A program made the position numbers and the translations under genes. Source: Megamerina dolium (Eukaryota > Arthropoda > Insecta > Diptera > Megamerinidae). From it: 64,000 nucleotides of DNA. Below the pieces are notes generated by a model. That model did not search any database and had not been told where the DNA came from. It worked only from the letters and a program-made list of their open reading frames with translations. Numbering within the stretch: the first letter of the stretch is position 1; the number at the start of each line of letters is the position of its first letter. Shown here one piece after another: positions 22,296 through 34,328 of the stretch. The stretch is taken from positions 59,178,261 through 59,242,260 of the forward strand of contig OY978528.1 of assembly GCA_963854835.1 (NCBI GenBank). Direction: 5' to 3'.

Positions 22296-23174
22296 CTACT
22301 TTTGTTTCAATCCAGTTTTAGTTTTAATCCAATCCAAGTAGGAGGAGACACGCGTGAAACCCACTGGTTCACCGTTTTTGCAACCTCTTACTGAAACGAA
22401 GGCGGAAACACCAATTAATGTTCTATCCAAACGAGAAATCAATGGACCACCAGAATCTCCATAACATGGCGATGAGCCAGATTTGGTTGAGGCACACAGA
22501 TTGTCTTCATACAACGGACCACCATAAGTAGATGTACATTCCGAAAGTGGTTCAACAATTAATGTAGTATGTAGCAGATTTACAGAATCGTGAGCTATTA
22601 AAAAGAATTAAAGTTGAGTATGTGAGACAACAGTGAAATATATAAAATTCTCACCATCACTGGTACGTCCCCAACCGGCAGCTATTGCTCTAGAGTTCTC
22701 ATAAGTCACAGAACTATTAGCCAATGAAATTGTTGATACAGCGTCAGATAATTCAACAGGGTTAATGCGAATCAATGCGATATCATTTCTCAAGGGTCCA
22801 TAATCCTCGTGCTTAATTACATCACTAGCATTAATTGAGATGGTATGCTTAGCTCGCCCCATTTTCGTCATACCCAAAAAAGCAGTGGTACCATCAGACC
22901 TGTCAAAAGAAATATTTATGAGCATTAAATTGTCTAATGTTAGATGCGCCTACTTGTCTACGCAGTGAGCAGCAGTCAAGATCCACTCTGGACTGATTAA
23001 AGCACCACCACACCAGGCGGTACCACCATATTTTTGTGAAGAGAGTCCAACCATAAATGGAAATTGGCGCTCATTAGCCAGTTCGCCATTTATGATACGG
23101 CCTTTTTGCAATTTGCTAGTATAAGCTGAAGCCAAAATCAATGAGAGCACAACTAAGACTTTTATGGTTGTCAT
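22296..23174 (-). CDS. Protease F: secreted S1A serine protease, intact duplicate of B
   Basis: Exons 22954-23174, 22655-22899 and 22296-22594 (254 residues), with introns of 54 and 60 bases. The start is the first in-frame ATG (MTTIKV). Signal peptide to about residue 19, Arg26 before IING, triad His70, Asp113 and Ser203. S1-site residues are Ser189, Val216 and Val226: the Val at 216 narrows the pocket, as in elastases, whereas duplicate B has Gly there. Cysteines match pairs 42-58, 168-182 and 191-220. Predicted midgut endopeptidase of the Jonah/brachyurin type. It shares more than 90 percent of bases by eye with B, including introns and promoter. Confidence 0.92.
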
Positions 23175-23222
23175 TTCAATGAATTACACACGAACAAGCA
23201 CTAGACTAGAGCATGCTTGAAA

Positions 23223-23231
23223 CTTTATATA
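23223..23231 (-). promoter_or_regulatory. TATA box of protease F
   Basis: TATATAAAG on the minus strand, 49 bases before the ATG; identical in B. Confidence 0.75.
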
Positions 23232-24104
23232 CCTTCAAATAGCATAAAAAATTAGCAATTAATCAAAACAAAAACAAAGGAGTAACGTAAAGCAATTGTT
23301 AATACTAATATTTAGCTATGAAACACTTGAGTCAACATAAAATATACATCACACGCTCTCATAATATTGTATTATAGGAAAGTCATATTGTAACACATAG
23401 TCTTAACCTTGTACACACTTTTCAGCAGAAAAAAACTATAATGTCATTTCATACATACATTCTCATATAATGGAGTCCTTGACTTTAGCATAAGTTATTT
23501 CGCACAAAATTTAGTACAATGATGTACAAGAAGTAATATCAGAGGTGTCATTAAAATCTAACAGCAATCGAAAGAACAACACTTAATATATTCAATCATT
23601 ATTATATTGTATATAAATTAATTGTTTTCATATTCTAAGACTTTCAAAAATTACTAAATCAGCTGAATGACACAATAGAAAGCAAATTAAATGTTTGCAT
23701 AAACTTATGGTTCAACATTCGATATGAAAAATACAAATTTACGTTGTATGAACAGCAGGTGATTTCCAGTCTAATATTCTTATGATTTTTTTTTTTTATA
23801 TACGATATTTCTTATTTCCAAAAAATAACTCAAAAATAAAAGAAACTTTTTTAGAAAATTTATAAAACAACTTTTAATAGGAGTCAAACATTTAATATCA
23901 TTGTGACTATGATCTTACCAATATTTTGTGTAGTAAATCAGTGGTTAATGCATGAGACCGCCAGTTAAAATCACTGTTTAATGAGCTTGATAGCATCTTT
24001 CTTAGAGAATAGCATTGTCTTCTTTCCAAAACGATTGCGCCTTGCGGTTATGTGCTTAGTTGGCAGGGGCTAACATATGATTTTTTCATTTAGGATTCTC
24101 GAAA

Positions 24105-24230
24105 TTAGACCACTTTTTATCATCGGTAACGATTCGATGTAGAAATGACTTTCTTCTGTACCTGGCGACTAGCATTTCGCACGTGATTCTTTGAGATTCC
24201 TGATCACTTTCAATCAATTCAGCACTTTTT
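24105..24230 (-). mobile_element. Mariner transposase fragment
   Basis: Encodes, with interruptions, an RRKSFLHRIVTDDKKW-like stretch typical of the mariner region before the first catalytic Asp. The same fragment occurs at 7400-7515, so it predates the segmental duplication whose right edge lies just beyond it (about 24217). Confidence 0.65.
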
Positions 24231-24499
24231 TCGAAACTGGATTTTTCGCAATTTTTGGTAGATTATTTAAAAAACCCTTCCTGCACGCAGAGAAATTCTT
24301 GAAAGCAAAAGGTCCTAATTACACGTTCAACTTATGGTTTGAAAAATAATCAAAAAAAGTTTTTGATTCTTTTTTTATAATGGTTTTTTCTTCTCCTTTG
24401 AAATAGAAAATTTGTATATTTACCAAGTGGAATATGAAATTGTCGTTTTTTTACGAAAAGAAAACGCTTATTTTAAAGTGAAAAGATAAAAATATTTTA

Positions 24500-25373
24500 T
24501 TCAAAGTATTGGACATCGCTATATTGGCCACTTTTTAGATAATTTGTGTATACCACGCCAAACAAATCTATCGTCTTCTGATGAAAACCACTCAGAGGCC
24601 CAATTTACCAGTTCTTCAGATGTTTTGCTTTATGTGCCGGTGTGTTTTCGTGGAGCAAAATTAGCTTATTGTTTGTCTGGCCCATTCTGGTCGTTTTTTG
24701 ATCAATGCATGGTTTAAAATGATCATGTGTTGTCGGTAGCGATCAGTATTAACAGTTTAACCAGGTTTTAGAAGCTTATGGTACACAAAACCTTTCTAAT
24801 CCCACCAAATACACAGTCTCCTCTTCTTTCCAAGGCGATCTGGTCTTGCGGACTCTCAAAATAAATCCACTTTTTATTACCAGCCACGATTCGATGCAAA
24901 AAAACTTTTCCTTTCTTGTCTTTGAAGCAAAGATTCACAAGTGTTTTTTCCGTTTTACATCTATCGCTCAGTTAATTAATGTGACACACATTTTCCAATC
25001 TTTTGGATCTTTCTCATACCTTTAAAACGGTCGGAAATTGTTCCTTGTGTAACATTTAACATTTCTGCCATTTGTTGTTGACTTAAAGTGCCATCTTCGT
25101 CCAAAAGTGTTGGCAATTCGGTGTCTTTAAGCTTTTTCGGTGGTTTTTCACGTTCTTCATTTCTCAAATCAAAATCATTACTTTTGAATCGTTGAAACCA
25201 ATTTCTGCATGTTGCTTCTGAAAAAGCATTACCACCATAATAATCTGCAAGTGTTGTTCGCTTGTAAGTCGATTCATGGTTAAATTATAGACCAAACTGA
25301 ACATGTTACACGAAAATAGCTGAGCTGCCAAAAACAGTGTTGCCAAAAAGAAGGTTACTAAAAAATCACCCTG
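24500..25373 (-). mobile_element. Chimeric mariner: DD41D 5' end fused to a DD34D-type body
   Basis: From 25373 leftwards (minus strand) the sequence has the DD41D terminal repeat (CAGGGTGATTTTTTAG), the leader and MNRLTSEQHLQIIM (ATG 25278). At about 25240 it switches to a different mariner: WFQRFKSNDFDLRNEERE, then KKLKDTELPTLLDEDG and a helix-turn-helix VTQGTISDRFKGM (25000-25150), then KGKVFLHRIVAGNKKWIYF further left (about 24870-24930). The latter is ordinary DD34D mariner text with stops and frame changes. Flanking TA at 25374-25375. Inactive. Confidence 0.7.
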
Positions 25374-25375
25374 TA

Positions 25376-26062
25376 CATACATACAGACATATGAGTATAT
25401 CCAAATATTGCTTTAAAAACTAAGCAAAATAACTAAATGAAGAATTTATATTTTATTGACGTAGTAGAAAATAAAATACATGAATTATTTATTTAATTGT
25501 TTGTGTATATCTACATATACGACGAAAGACATTTGAATCAATATTTTGGATAGATTTTTAATTTGCGCTGCTACATTTATGTAGAAAAACAAAGCTCGAC
25601 TCAACAAAATCAACAACTTTCTTTTTAGAAGTGAAAAAAACACATATTTCCTTCAAATCGTAAACACCTGTGAGGTCAATTTGTACCTCACTTCTCTGAA
25701 TCCATTGTCAAAAGTTCTTGCAACGTGTCCAAAGTCACGTTTTTCATAAATTTCTTCAGGCACATACATTTTAAGTGATTTTGATTTCGAATAAGCCCAA
25801 TTAAAAAAGTACTAATTTTTCAATACTTCGTTGAATAATTGGCAATTTACATAACATATATGTATATGCAATTTACATTGTCAATATCTAGTTGGCTGCT
25901 ATATAATATGAAATTTTATTTATAATCATTATAAAAACAAAAACTTATTACGCATTATTATTAACGCAGGAAAATGAAATCTTTCAGATAGCTGTTCTTA
26001 TTACAACCAACTTCTCAATTGTGAAGTTATATATTTTCAAAATATCCATATACTTTAGTTGT
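25376..26062. other. AT-rich intergenic sequence
   Basis: No gene or recognisable repeat. The right part is the 3' flank of protease G. Confidence 0.4.
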
Positions 26063-26945
26063 TTATATTCCAGTATGGGATCTGATCCATGACCTGTACG
26101 AAGAGACACGAGTGAAAACCACTGGATAACCGGCTTGACAACCTTGAGCCGATCCAAAGGAGGTAAGACCAATTAGCGTATTGTGAACAACTAGTGGGCC
26201 ACCAGAGTCTCCTTGGCAAGTGGATGAACCAGATTCAGTCGAAACACAAACAAGGGATGGGGAAAGATTACCATAGTATCGACTACATGCCGAAACAGGA
26301 CGAACATTGAGGTTAGCATAATATAAATTTGGTGATACAGAAGAATCTGAAAAGAGTTTGGCAAATCATATAATTTAATAATCATCTACCAATGTATATA
26401 TGAAAAAAATATTGAACTTACAATCACTGGTGCGTCCCCAACCAACGGCAGTTGCAACTGTGTTATCATATTGTTCAGGGCCAGATGCCATTTGAATTGT
26501 TGATACACCATTACCTAATGTCACACGTGGTATACGAATCAATGCAATATCATTTCTAATCCTTCTTTCACCATATTGTTCATGAACAATAATATTACGG
26601 TGTGTAAATGGAACAGTATACACTGCTCTTTCTATTTCTGTGGATCCCAAATAAGCAATGCCATTAGTAACTCTGTAATACAATTGGAAAATATAAGTGA
26701 ACATATTATCAATTATTTTTATATAAAAATACCAACCCATATGTACAGTGGGCCGCAGTTAAAATCCATTCGGGGCTAATCAAGGAACCTCCACACCAAA
26801 AACTGCCACCCTTTCTCAAAGATAAACCGACTTGATATGGAAATTGTCCCCGTTGTGCAAGAATACCGTTGATAATGCGACCATCATGTAGTTTATCAGC
26901 CGACACTGTAGCCAAAACCAATGCAAATAAGATGAAGAGTTTCAT
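26063..26945 (-). CDS. Protease G: secreted S1A serine protease
   Basis: Exons 26737-26945, 26422-26672 and 26063-26346 (247 residues). The donor of intron 1 is a weak GTTGGT chosen because it keeps phase 2 as in all siblings. Intron 2 has GTAAGT. Signal peptide [16 protein letters not shown], Arg23 before IING. Triad His66, Asp111 (RNDIALI) and Ser201 (CQGDSGG). S1 residues Ser189, Gly216 and Val226: the open pocket suggests chymotrypsin-like cleavage. Cys168 and Cys182 are both present, so it belongs with the left subfamily, although its [14 protein letters not shown] segment resembles the right one. Likely secreted digestive enzyme. Confidence 0.9.
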
Positions 26946-27004
26946 AGTTGTGACTTGAGTGGGTCCCAGACAATTTAACACGAAATTTTTAGAAACTAAT
27001 TTGC

Positions 27005-27013
27005 CTTTATATA
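27005..27013 (-). promoter_or_regulatory. TATA box of protease G
   Basis: TATATAAAG on the minus strand, 60 bases before the ATG. Confidence 0.7.
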
Positions 27014-27589
27014 GATAAACGAGGTTCGAAAAAATCCATGCGTAATCAAATGTTTATTTAATACGAGTATTTACATAAGAGAAGATAAACAATAACAATA
27101 TATGTATATATGTAAAAGTAGTATTTATATAAGGACATCTGGCATAAACAAGCCCTACTTACGTACATAAAATGATGCATTATATTGAGTGGTCGAATAA
27201 GTGCTTTCGTTTTTTGTTTTTTTTTTCTATCTACTAATTAAAAGCAATTATTTTTGTGTCACAGTCAAATTTAATTCCGTCATGCATGTCATTTTGATCG
27301 AAGACTTTTTGCCATACGTTAGGCAATTAGCAACGTTATATAATTAAGGAAATTCTAGAGTGTCTGGAACAAAAACTCGGACCAGTTATTATTGACGTGA
27401 TTCCCTTTGAGGTATCTATGAACCATTTTAGGATATCTGAAATGAACCACAGCAAATTTTCATGTCTTCTTGTGGTTCGATTTCTTTTCGTTTCAGGAAA
27501 TTTTGTTTGATATGAGTAGGTAATTACCATACATTAAGTATGAACGTATTCAAAAAGAATATTCAATTTATTTTTGTTGACGAAATTGT

Positions 27590-28110
27590 AGATCAATCAA
27601 TTATTCGATTAATCAAAATTGTAATTATTCGATTGAATAATCAAAATGTTTTTCATTTTTATTTTTTCCTTATTTTTGAAATTTTCATTGGGAATAAAAA
27701 TTTCAGACACATTTCCATATTCGTAGTTACCTATCTACTTTGTATTCGGAAAAATATTATAAACATTTTGCATATTTTATTCGAATAACTTTATTCTGAT
27801 TAATCAAAATTCTGATTAATAGAATAATTTCAATTTATGAATATTCAAAATCATAATTATTCGAATAATTTTTTATTTGATTAATCGAATAATTGATTGA
27901 TCAAAAATTTCCATTAATCAAAAAGTTCGATTAAACGCAAAGCCCTAATTTTGAATATTTATTCGAATATGTAATTTTATTCTGATTAATAATTTAAATG
28001 TTTGAATATTTAAAAACATAATTATTCGAATAACTTCATATTTGATTAATAACAATGTTGTTTAATCAAATACTTGATTAATCGAATGTTTTGATTAATC
28101 AACATTTTTG
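27590..28110. repeat. AT-rich palindrome-dense repeat
   Basis: About 520 bases built from recurring ATTATTCGAATAA and GATTAATCAAAA-like words, many of them self-complementary. The unit length is irregular, so this is a cryptic repeat rather than a strict tandem array. ORFs in it (such as 27540-27788) are low-complexity and not believed. Confidence 0.65.
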
Positions 28111-28689
28111 AACAGTTGAACAATTCAAAGCCAAACTTTTTCAAATCATGTTGTTGATATTTTTTGAATGACTATTAGTATAGTAATTTCGTTTTGACAT
28201 GCAAACTTTCAGAATTGGAATTAATCAAACCAAGGAGTTGATAACTAAATATAACCGAAGTTACTTGACTTTAACCTACTAAACCTACGATAATAGTTTT
28301 TTCATTGCTCATTATACATATGTACATATGTACTACATATGTACTACATTTGTATATGTCATATCTAAATACAATATTTATTTATATTAATACTCGTATG
28401 TACCTATGTACGCTCATTGACGTACAAGAAAAATGACTATAAATAGTATAGCTCAAAATACTGTATACCATATGTATGCAGAACCACATTGCGATTGAAA
28501 AAATATTCATTTTCTACTTTTGTATTTGATTTACAAAGATTTCTAACAAAAAATCCATCCAAACCTTCATAACAAAGTTTCATAACAATCCGAACATAAA
28601 TTTACACATTTACAATGGTTTCAGTAACGCTTCATTTGTGATTTTGAAAGCAATTAATTCAAAACAATTTCGTATGTTGATTTTTCATT

Positions 28690-29250
28690 GCTTTTGAATA
28701 GAAAAGATACATCTCAAGTCAAAGCATGATAAATGCTATTCGGACTCTATTTCATCGAAACTATTTCATGGCCGTACAGATACCGGTGATGGCGAACACT
28801 CTGGTCGTCCAAAAGAGGTGATGACACCGGAAAACATCAAGAAAGTCCTCAATAATGTTTTGCCAAACCGTACAGTGAATTTTCAGGAGATAGCTGACCC
28901 CTTAAAGCAGCTTCATTTTACATAAACATTTGTCCATGAGAAAGCTGTTTTCGAAACGTGAAAGCGTGAAACGTGCTCACAGTGAACCAAAAACAATAAC
29001 GTGTCGATGATTCTGACAACTTTTTGGAGCTATTTCGGTTAGACGGTCACCAATCAAATAAGTGGCCAGCAGCCGGCGACCTTTGGCCAAAGAGGACTAA
29101 AGCACAACAGTCAGCTGTTTCCAACTGAACAAAACTGCTGCAAAATCACATCGAATGTCTGTGAAAGCTTACGGCGATCATGTTCTTGATAAGTTACAGT
29201 GTTTTGCATGATTCAATAAACATGGTCATGTTACTGTGAGAACCACCGTA
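28690..29250 (+). mobile_element. Degenerate mariner (DD34D type) fragment
   Basis: Reads, through stops and small deletions, as FHRNYFMARTDTGDGEHSGRPKEVMTPENIKKVLNNV and TVNFQEIADPLK, the N-terminal DNA-binding part of a mariner transposase. QRVDDSEQ-like and DHQSNKWPAAGD-like remnants follow. No terminal repeats located. A fossil. Confidence 0.7.
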
Positions 29251-29470
29251 AAAGTTTGAAGATTACAATTTAAAAGCATTATTGGACAAGAACGATGATC
29301 AGATGGAAGAAGAAGTCGCTTTAAATGTATATAAAAAATGTGTTGTAAATATGGGTGTCACATGAATTGACTAAATAAACTGAAGGAGCACTTAGGAAAT
29401 GCTACTGGCCAGCTACAAAATAGTGTCGTTTTAGCATCTAATCGTTACCGATGAGTAGAAAATGAATATA

Positions 29471-30508
29471 TTTGGATTTCGAAAAAGTTCGGTTACAAAT
29501 TTAACAATAAATTATACACTTTTTTCTTATATTAGAAACGATCTTTATTAAACCAAATATGTGCCGTTATGATGGATAACTTTTTGTCATTTTTGAATAA
29601 TGCCATTATTCCATCGGTGTAGAACTTCTAGGATTTCTAAGCGAAAAACTGATCCAAATGAGTTTTGCAGGCCTATACGGAATTTAAATTTACACCATTA
29701 AGAGAGTTCTGCAGAGATCGAAAGAAATGATAATCTGAGGGCGTCAAGCTCTCTCAGTTTCTGCCGTGTCATCAAAAATGTGTGCGGTCTGGCGTTGTCA
29801 TGATGGAACACAGCACCTTTTCAGTTGATTAATTCTGGCCGTTTAAATTGATTTGCTTGATTCAATCTAGTTAATTGTTGACAGTAGAGATCAGAGTAAA
29901 TCCTTTGACGATGTTGTGGAAGCTCATAATTAATAATTCCCCTCCAATCCCACTTAACACTCAGCCATACCTTTCTTGGTGCCAAGCTTGGCTTTCCCAT
30001 AATCTTTTATGCTTTGTCCATAATCTTTTTTTCACTTTATTGTCATGCTTGATTCACTTTTCATCGCCCGTAATCATTCGCTTCAGAAATGGTTGGATTT
30101 CGTTCCGTTTTAGTAGTGAATCGCCTAGTAATGAATGCCTAGTTTCCTAGCAACGTTCACGCTGCTTATGTCCCGGTCTTGCTCAAATTTTTCCATGATA
30201 TCATCGACTTTTTCAGTGATTGATCGATCAGAGCGAAGTGCGTCTTTAAAATCAAAATTGTCAAGCTGCTGTTATTGAATCGTCTTCGTAAACTTCACCA
30301 ATTTTTTCAACAGCCTGCGAAGCATTCTTACCTATTCTATAATAGAAAAGCAAAATATGACGATAATGTTCCCAATTTTCACTCATTTTTATACGTTGAT
30401 AACTTCTCACAGAATAACGTGATTTTAGATGTAACTAATATTACCAGAGATGTTACATTTTAGAGCCATCTATCGACAGTTTGTTACCGAACTTTTGCGA
30501 ACACTCAA
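29471..30508 (-). mobile_element. TIR element of mariner type, copy 1 (about 1.04 kb)
   Basis: Inner terminal repeats TTCGAAAAAGTTCGGTTAC (29478-29496) and its inverted match (30483-30501), flanked by TA at 29469-29470 and 30509-30510. The interior is homologous to 62288-63378 over its length and carries minus-strand mariner scraps (an SIMTTLGWEVL..PPYSPDLA-like segment is clearer in copy 2). Stops throughout. Confidence 0.8.
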
Positions 30509-30800
30509 TATTACAAGAATCCTGGCCCTGGCCACATCGACCACAAGGCAATATTGATTTGGAATGAAAGCAATGCTCTGTATTTGCTGAAATAAATCTG
30601 ATGTAGTCTGATTTGACCATCCATAGTTTATGTGAAACTATTGCTAGTCAATGTTGCCGATAACACTGAATCGAATTGAACTGCTCTTGAGTTTGAGTTA
30701 TGTTTTTACACAGAAAACTAAACCAAAGAAAAATGCAAATTTTTAAATATGTTCCTCTCTATTACATTGAAGCATATACAATTTTTAATAATCGGAGAGA

Positions 30801-31702
30801 TTAAAGTCCAGTATGTCCTCTAATCCATTGACGGTAGGCACCAACACGTGTGAAGCAAGCGGGGATACCAGCTTGACAAGTTACACCGGATCCAAAGGAA
30901 GTTAAACCGATTAGTATGTACATGCCATTTGGAGCAACTGTAGCAAGAGGGCCACCAGAATCTCCTTTACATGTAGTCGAACCGGCAGTGGTGGCAATGC
31001 AAATATTATTGTTAGTAACCAGACTGGGGAAATGTGGAGCACTCAATCTATTGTCAATTACTTGAACGCGGGCATAGTTCAATGTTGGAGAAACACCCGA
31101 ATCTGGAATAAATTTCGTGTACGTTAATAATGATTGCTTAGATTATTTCTGTTGCATACTATCAACTTACTATCGCTTGTTAGACCCCATCCTGAAGCAA
31201 TTGCAAGGGTATTCACATAAGATATTGATGCATCATTTTCCAGTGCTATTGGCATAACTTCACTGGACAAAGCTACCGGTGGAATGGCAATCAATGCGAT
31301 ATCATTTACTAGAGTTGCAGGATTGAATTGTGGATGAGTTATCATGTTTGCGCGTAGCACTTGTACAGACTGCCGAGCAACATTCCTATTGGTACTGCCT
31401 ACTGTAACAACAGCAGAAAGTGCGCTAAAATACAGATAAAAATGTATGTATTAATAAATATTATATAATTGTACGATCACAATAACTTACTCGCGAGTAC
31501 AATGAGCTGCAGTTAAAACCCATCTATCGCTGATCAAACAACCGCCACACCAGCTACCACCTGCTGGAGTACTTATTTGCAAACCCACTTGATACGGAAA
31601 TTGACCAGGATTAGCTATTGCACCATTGATGATACGACCATCCTTGGGCACAGCAGCAGAGGCTGTTGCAATGAATAAAGCACACAACACAGCAGCGATC
31701 AT
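30801..31702 (-). CDS. Protease H: secreted S1A serine protease, right subfamily
   Basis: Exons 31491-31702, 31171-31424 and 30801-31102 (255 residues); both donors are GTAAGT. Signal peptide [16 protein letters not shown], Arg23 before IING. Triad His67, Asp112 and Ser204 (CKGDSGG). Residue 189 is Thr, 216 Gly and 226 Ala. Cys168 is absent, Cys182 is present (NNNICIATT), and there are two further Cys: one at about position 45 (CGGCLIS) and one at about 227 (PACFTRV). It forms a close tandem pair with I: intron 2 edges and exon 3 text are nearly identical. Predicted secreted chymotrypsin-like endopeptidase. Confidence 0.92.
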
Positions 31703-31766
31703 TATACTCGTATGGGTTCTAATAAGTATCAAACGATTGAATACAACATTTCTAAAAAAATCATGC

Positions 31767-31775
31767 CTTTTTATA
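31767..31775 (-). promoter_or_regulatory. TATA box of protease H
   Basis: TATAAAAAG on the minus strand, 65 bases before the ATG; gene I has a related TATAAAAG. Confidence 0.6.
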
Positions 31776-32348
31776 CTCATCGATTATTGGTTATACATGC
31801 TGAGCTCGTATTATGTCTTTTTATAATGACGCATTAAAAAACCGTGACACTTGATCTAATATTTAATATCATAATATTGTGTGTCTGCGTATATGCAATT
31901 GCAAATAATTTGCTACACGTATGCATATTGCCATTTCACTATTGATTACTCAAAATAGCCAGAAATTTGGCTCAACAATGTTTTGTTTTATTTAGATTTT
32001 CGGTAAAATGCGATTTGTCGAGATGCTCAAATTTGATAATTACACCGTCAGTGAGTTGATAATTGGTTTTTTTTTTCGATTTAAAGAAGAAGAAATATCC
32101 CGTTTAAACAAGGTTTCAGTTTTGTCACTCATTTTATATTAATATGAAGCTATTATTAAAAAGTTGGTTGTACCATGACACACAAGAATGTATGCCAAAA
32201 ATCCTCCCATCTCATTTGTTAAATAATTTAACTCGCGTGAGTCCTAATAAACCAATAAACTCAAAAAAACCATGCATGTACTAAATTATTATAGGGGAAT
32301 AATTCGTACCATTTTTTTTTTTTTTTAATTTACAGTTGATTTTGAAAA

Positions 32349-33126
32349 AATTGTGATTTTTAATGAGCCTACCGATTATATTTAAAAAACACATAAAATT
32401 TAGAGAACTGTATGAAATCTTTATTTGAGTCGTTAAAAGGATCTATATAATTCAATGTTTAAAGATGATTTCATGTAAATGTTAACCGCGGCTGCGGCTC
32501 AAATGGTTCATACGCTGGGTCCAATATTGGCATAATCTCTGCAACATATCGGCCGGTATCTCACGAATAAATTCTTCAATATTGGCTTCCAGTGCTTCAA
32601 CCGTTGCGTGCTTGTCGCTATAAACATGAGTCTTAACATAACCCCACAAAAAATAATCTAAAGGCGTTAAATCGCAGGATCCAGGCGGCCAATTGACCGG
32701 CCCCAAACGTGAAATAATCTGTTCACCGAACTCGCCTCTCAATTGGGTCATTGTTTCGCGTGCTGTGTGGCATGTGACACCGTCTTGTTGAAACCAGCGC
32801 ACGGTAGCACTCGCGTTGCATTGGCAGTTCTTCCAATGCTTCTGGCTGCTCCTTACACCAAATATGGCAATTTTGATTGTTCACGTATCTATTCAACCAG
32901 AAATGAGCTACGTCGCTGAACAGAAGAAAGTGCACGATGCACTTTCTTAACCGAGCATCAATTTTGATAATAAAATTCAATAATCTGCAAGCGTTGTTTG
33001 TTTATAAGTCGATTCATCGTTAAATTAGAGACCAAACTGAACATGTTTGACAGTAACATGTTACACGAAAACAGCTGAGCTACCAAAAACAGTAGTGCCA
33101 AAAAGAAAGTTGCTAAAAAATCACCC
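32349..33126 (-). mobile_element. Internally deleted DD41D mariner (CAGGGTGATTT family)
   Basis: Minus strand. The 5' terminal region (33126 leftwards, GGGTGATTTTTTAGCAAC) and the start MNRL(S/T) are followed by a deletion. The C-terminal half is open at 32482-32802: WFQQDGVTCHT (second Asp), then SCDLTPLDYFLWGY (third Asp, 41 residues on). The 3' terminus near 32349 is diverged. One TA flank is missing at the right end, where another mariner fragment abuts. Confidence 0.78.
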
Positions 33127-33990
33127 ACAGAATCACATACATTTAATCTTCAAAGTAGTGGCCATGACTAGGTACTACTTTTTCCCATCTTTCAGGCAGC
33201 ATGCAGGTGCCACATCGAAAAACCTGCTCGTATTTTGAAACAATCCATGAATCCACCCGATTTTTGGCTTCCTCGTATGAATTGAAATTCTCATCAGCCA
33301 ATCCATGCTGCATCGATCGGAAGAGATAGTAATCAGAAGGCGAAATATGTGGTCTATATAATATATATGTTATATATTCAATTCCTCTAAATACTTTTTA
33401 ACGTCCTTTACAACATGTGGCCGAACATTGTCAAACAGCAGAATCTCTTTATCACGTCGCTGCTTGAAATGTGATCTTTTGTCCTTCAATGCCTCGGTCA
33501 AACGCTCTAAATGTTGTTGGTAAAGACCGCCGTCGATGTTGATGCTTGGCCGGGGCAAACATATGAAATTTTTTTGCTTTGGATTATCGTAATGGATTCA
33601 CTTTTTATCATAAGTAACGATACGATGTAAAAATCCATTTCTTTTTTGCTATTGGAGCATCTGTTCACAATTGAAAAGGCGTCCTTCCACGTCTATCTCA
33701 TACCCATTACTTTTAAACGTTTTGCAATGGAGAAAATGAAGGTTTTTGCAATTTTATCGCATATTACTCTGACACTGTAAGCAATAGAGAAATATCATTC
33801 CCAATTTCATACCATTTATGGCAACCTTGGTTTATGGTAGATTGTGAGCCAATGCGATACTCATCATTAGGTCTACGATGGTCAAGTGTTCGTATAGGAT
33901 ATTGTGTACAATGAAGTTGTCAGCAGACGGCTTCAGTGTGGCGTGTGAAGCCGTCTTCTTCGGGCTACATTTATCTAAATTTATATTTTA
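33127..33990 (-). mobile_element. Degenerate mariner fragment
   Basis: On the minus strand the sequence reads in pieces as mariner: LFDNVRPHVVKDVKKYLEELN (33379-33435 region), FRSMQHGLADENFNSYEEAKNRVDSW and LPERWEKVVPSHGHYFED (33130-33330). The catalytic PYSPDLAPSD segment between them is replaced by TA-rich sequence. It abuts the DD41D copy directly, suggesting an insertion or a recombination junction. Confidence 0.7.
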
Positions 33991-34328
33991 GACCAAACAG
34001 ATTAATTAACTTCCAACAATCATTCTGATGATTGCGAGTAACCGCGGTTACTAAGTCATTATTGAAAAAATACCTATCACCATATCAAAATGCATTGGCC
34101 TTTCTTGAGACAATGCTTATTTACGTCAATCACGAAATATTATAAATATGTTCTTGTTGAACTATAGAAAATACGTAAAGTTAATCTAATATTAGATTAT
34201 TTATACATATGTATGTACATATGTACAAATATTATATGGATATAAATAAACGACTATGTCAAAACCATCGCAAACAAAACTTCAATATAATAAAAACATG
34301 TTTAAATAATTTTTTTCGTTTGTATGTA

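Noticed and set aside
26191..26385. 64-codon minus ORF inside protease G
   Set aside because: Out-of-frame shadow of exon 3; the real frame carries CQGDSGG.
27540..27788. 82-codon ORF
   Set aside because: Low-complexity AT-rich palindromic sequence; Ile/Phe/Asn-rich translation without a domain.
31124..31360. Single-exon ORFs within the protease genes taken as separate small genes
   Set aside because: They are individual exons read through into introns; consensus splice sites join them into single genes of about 250 residues.
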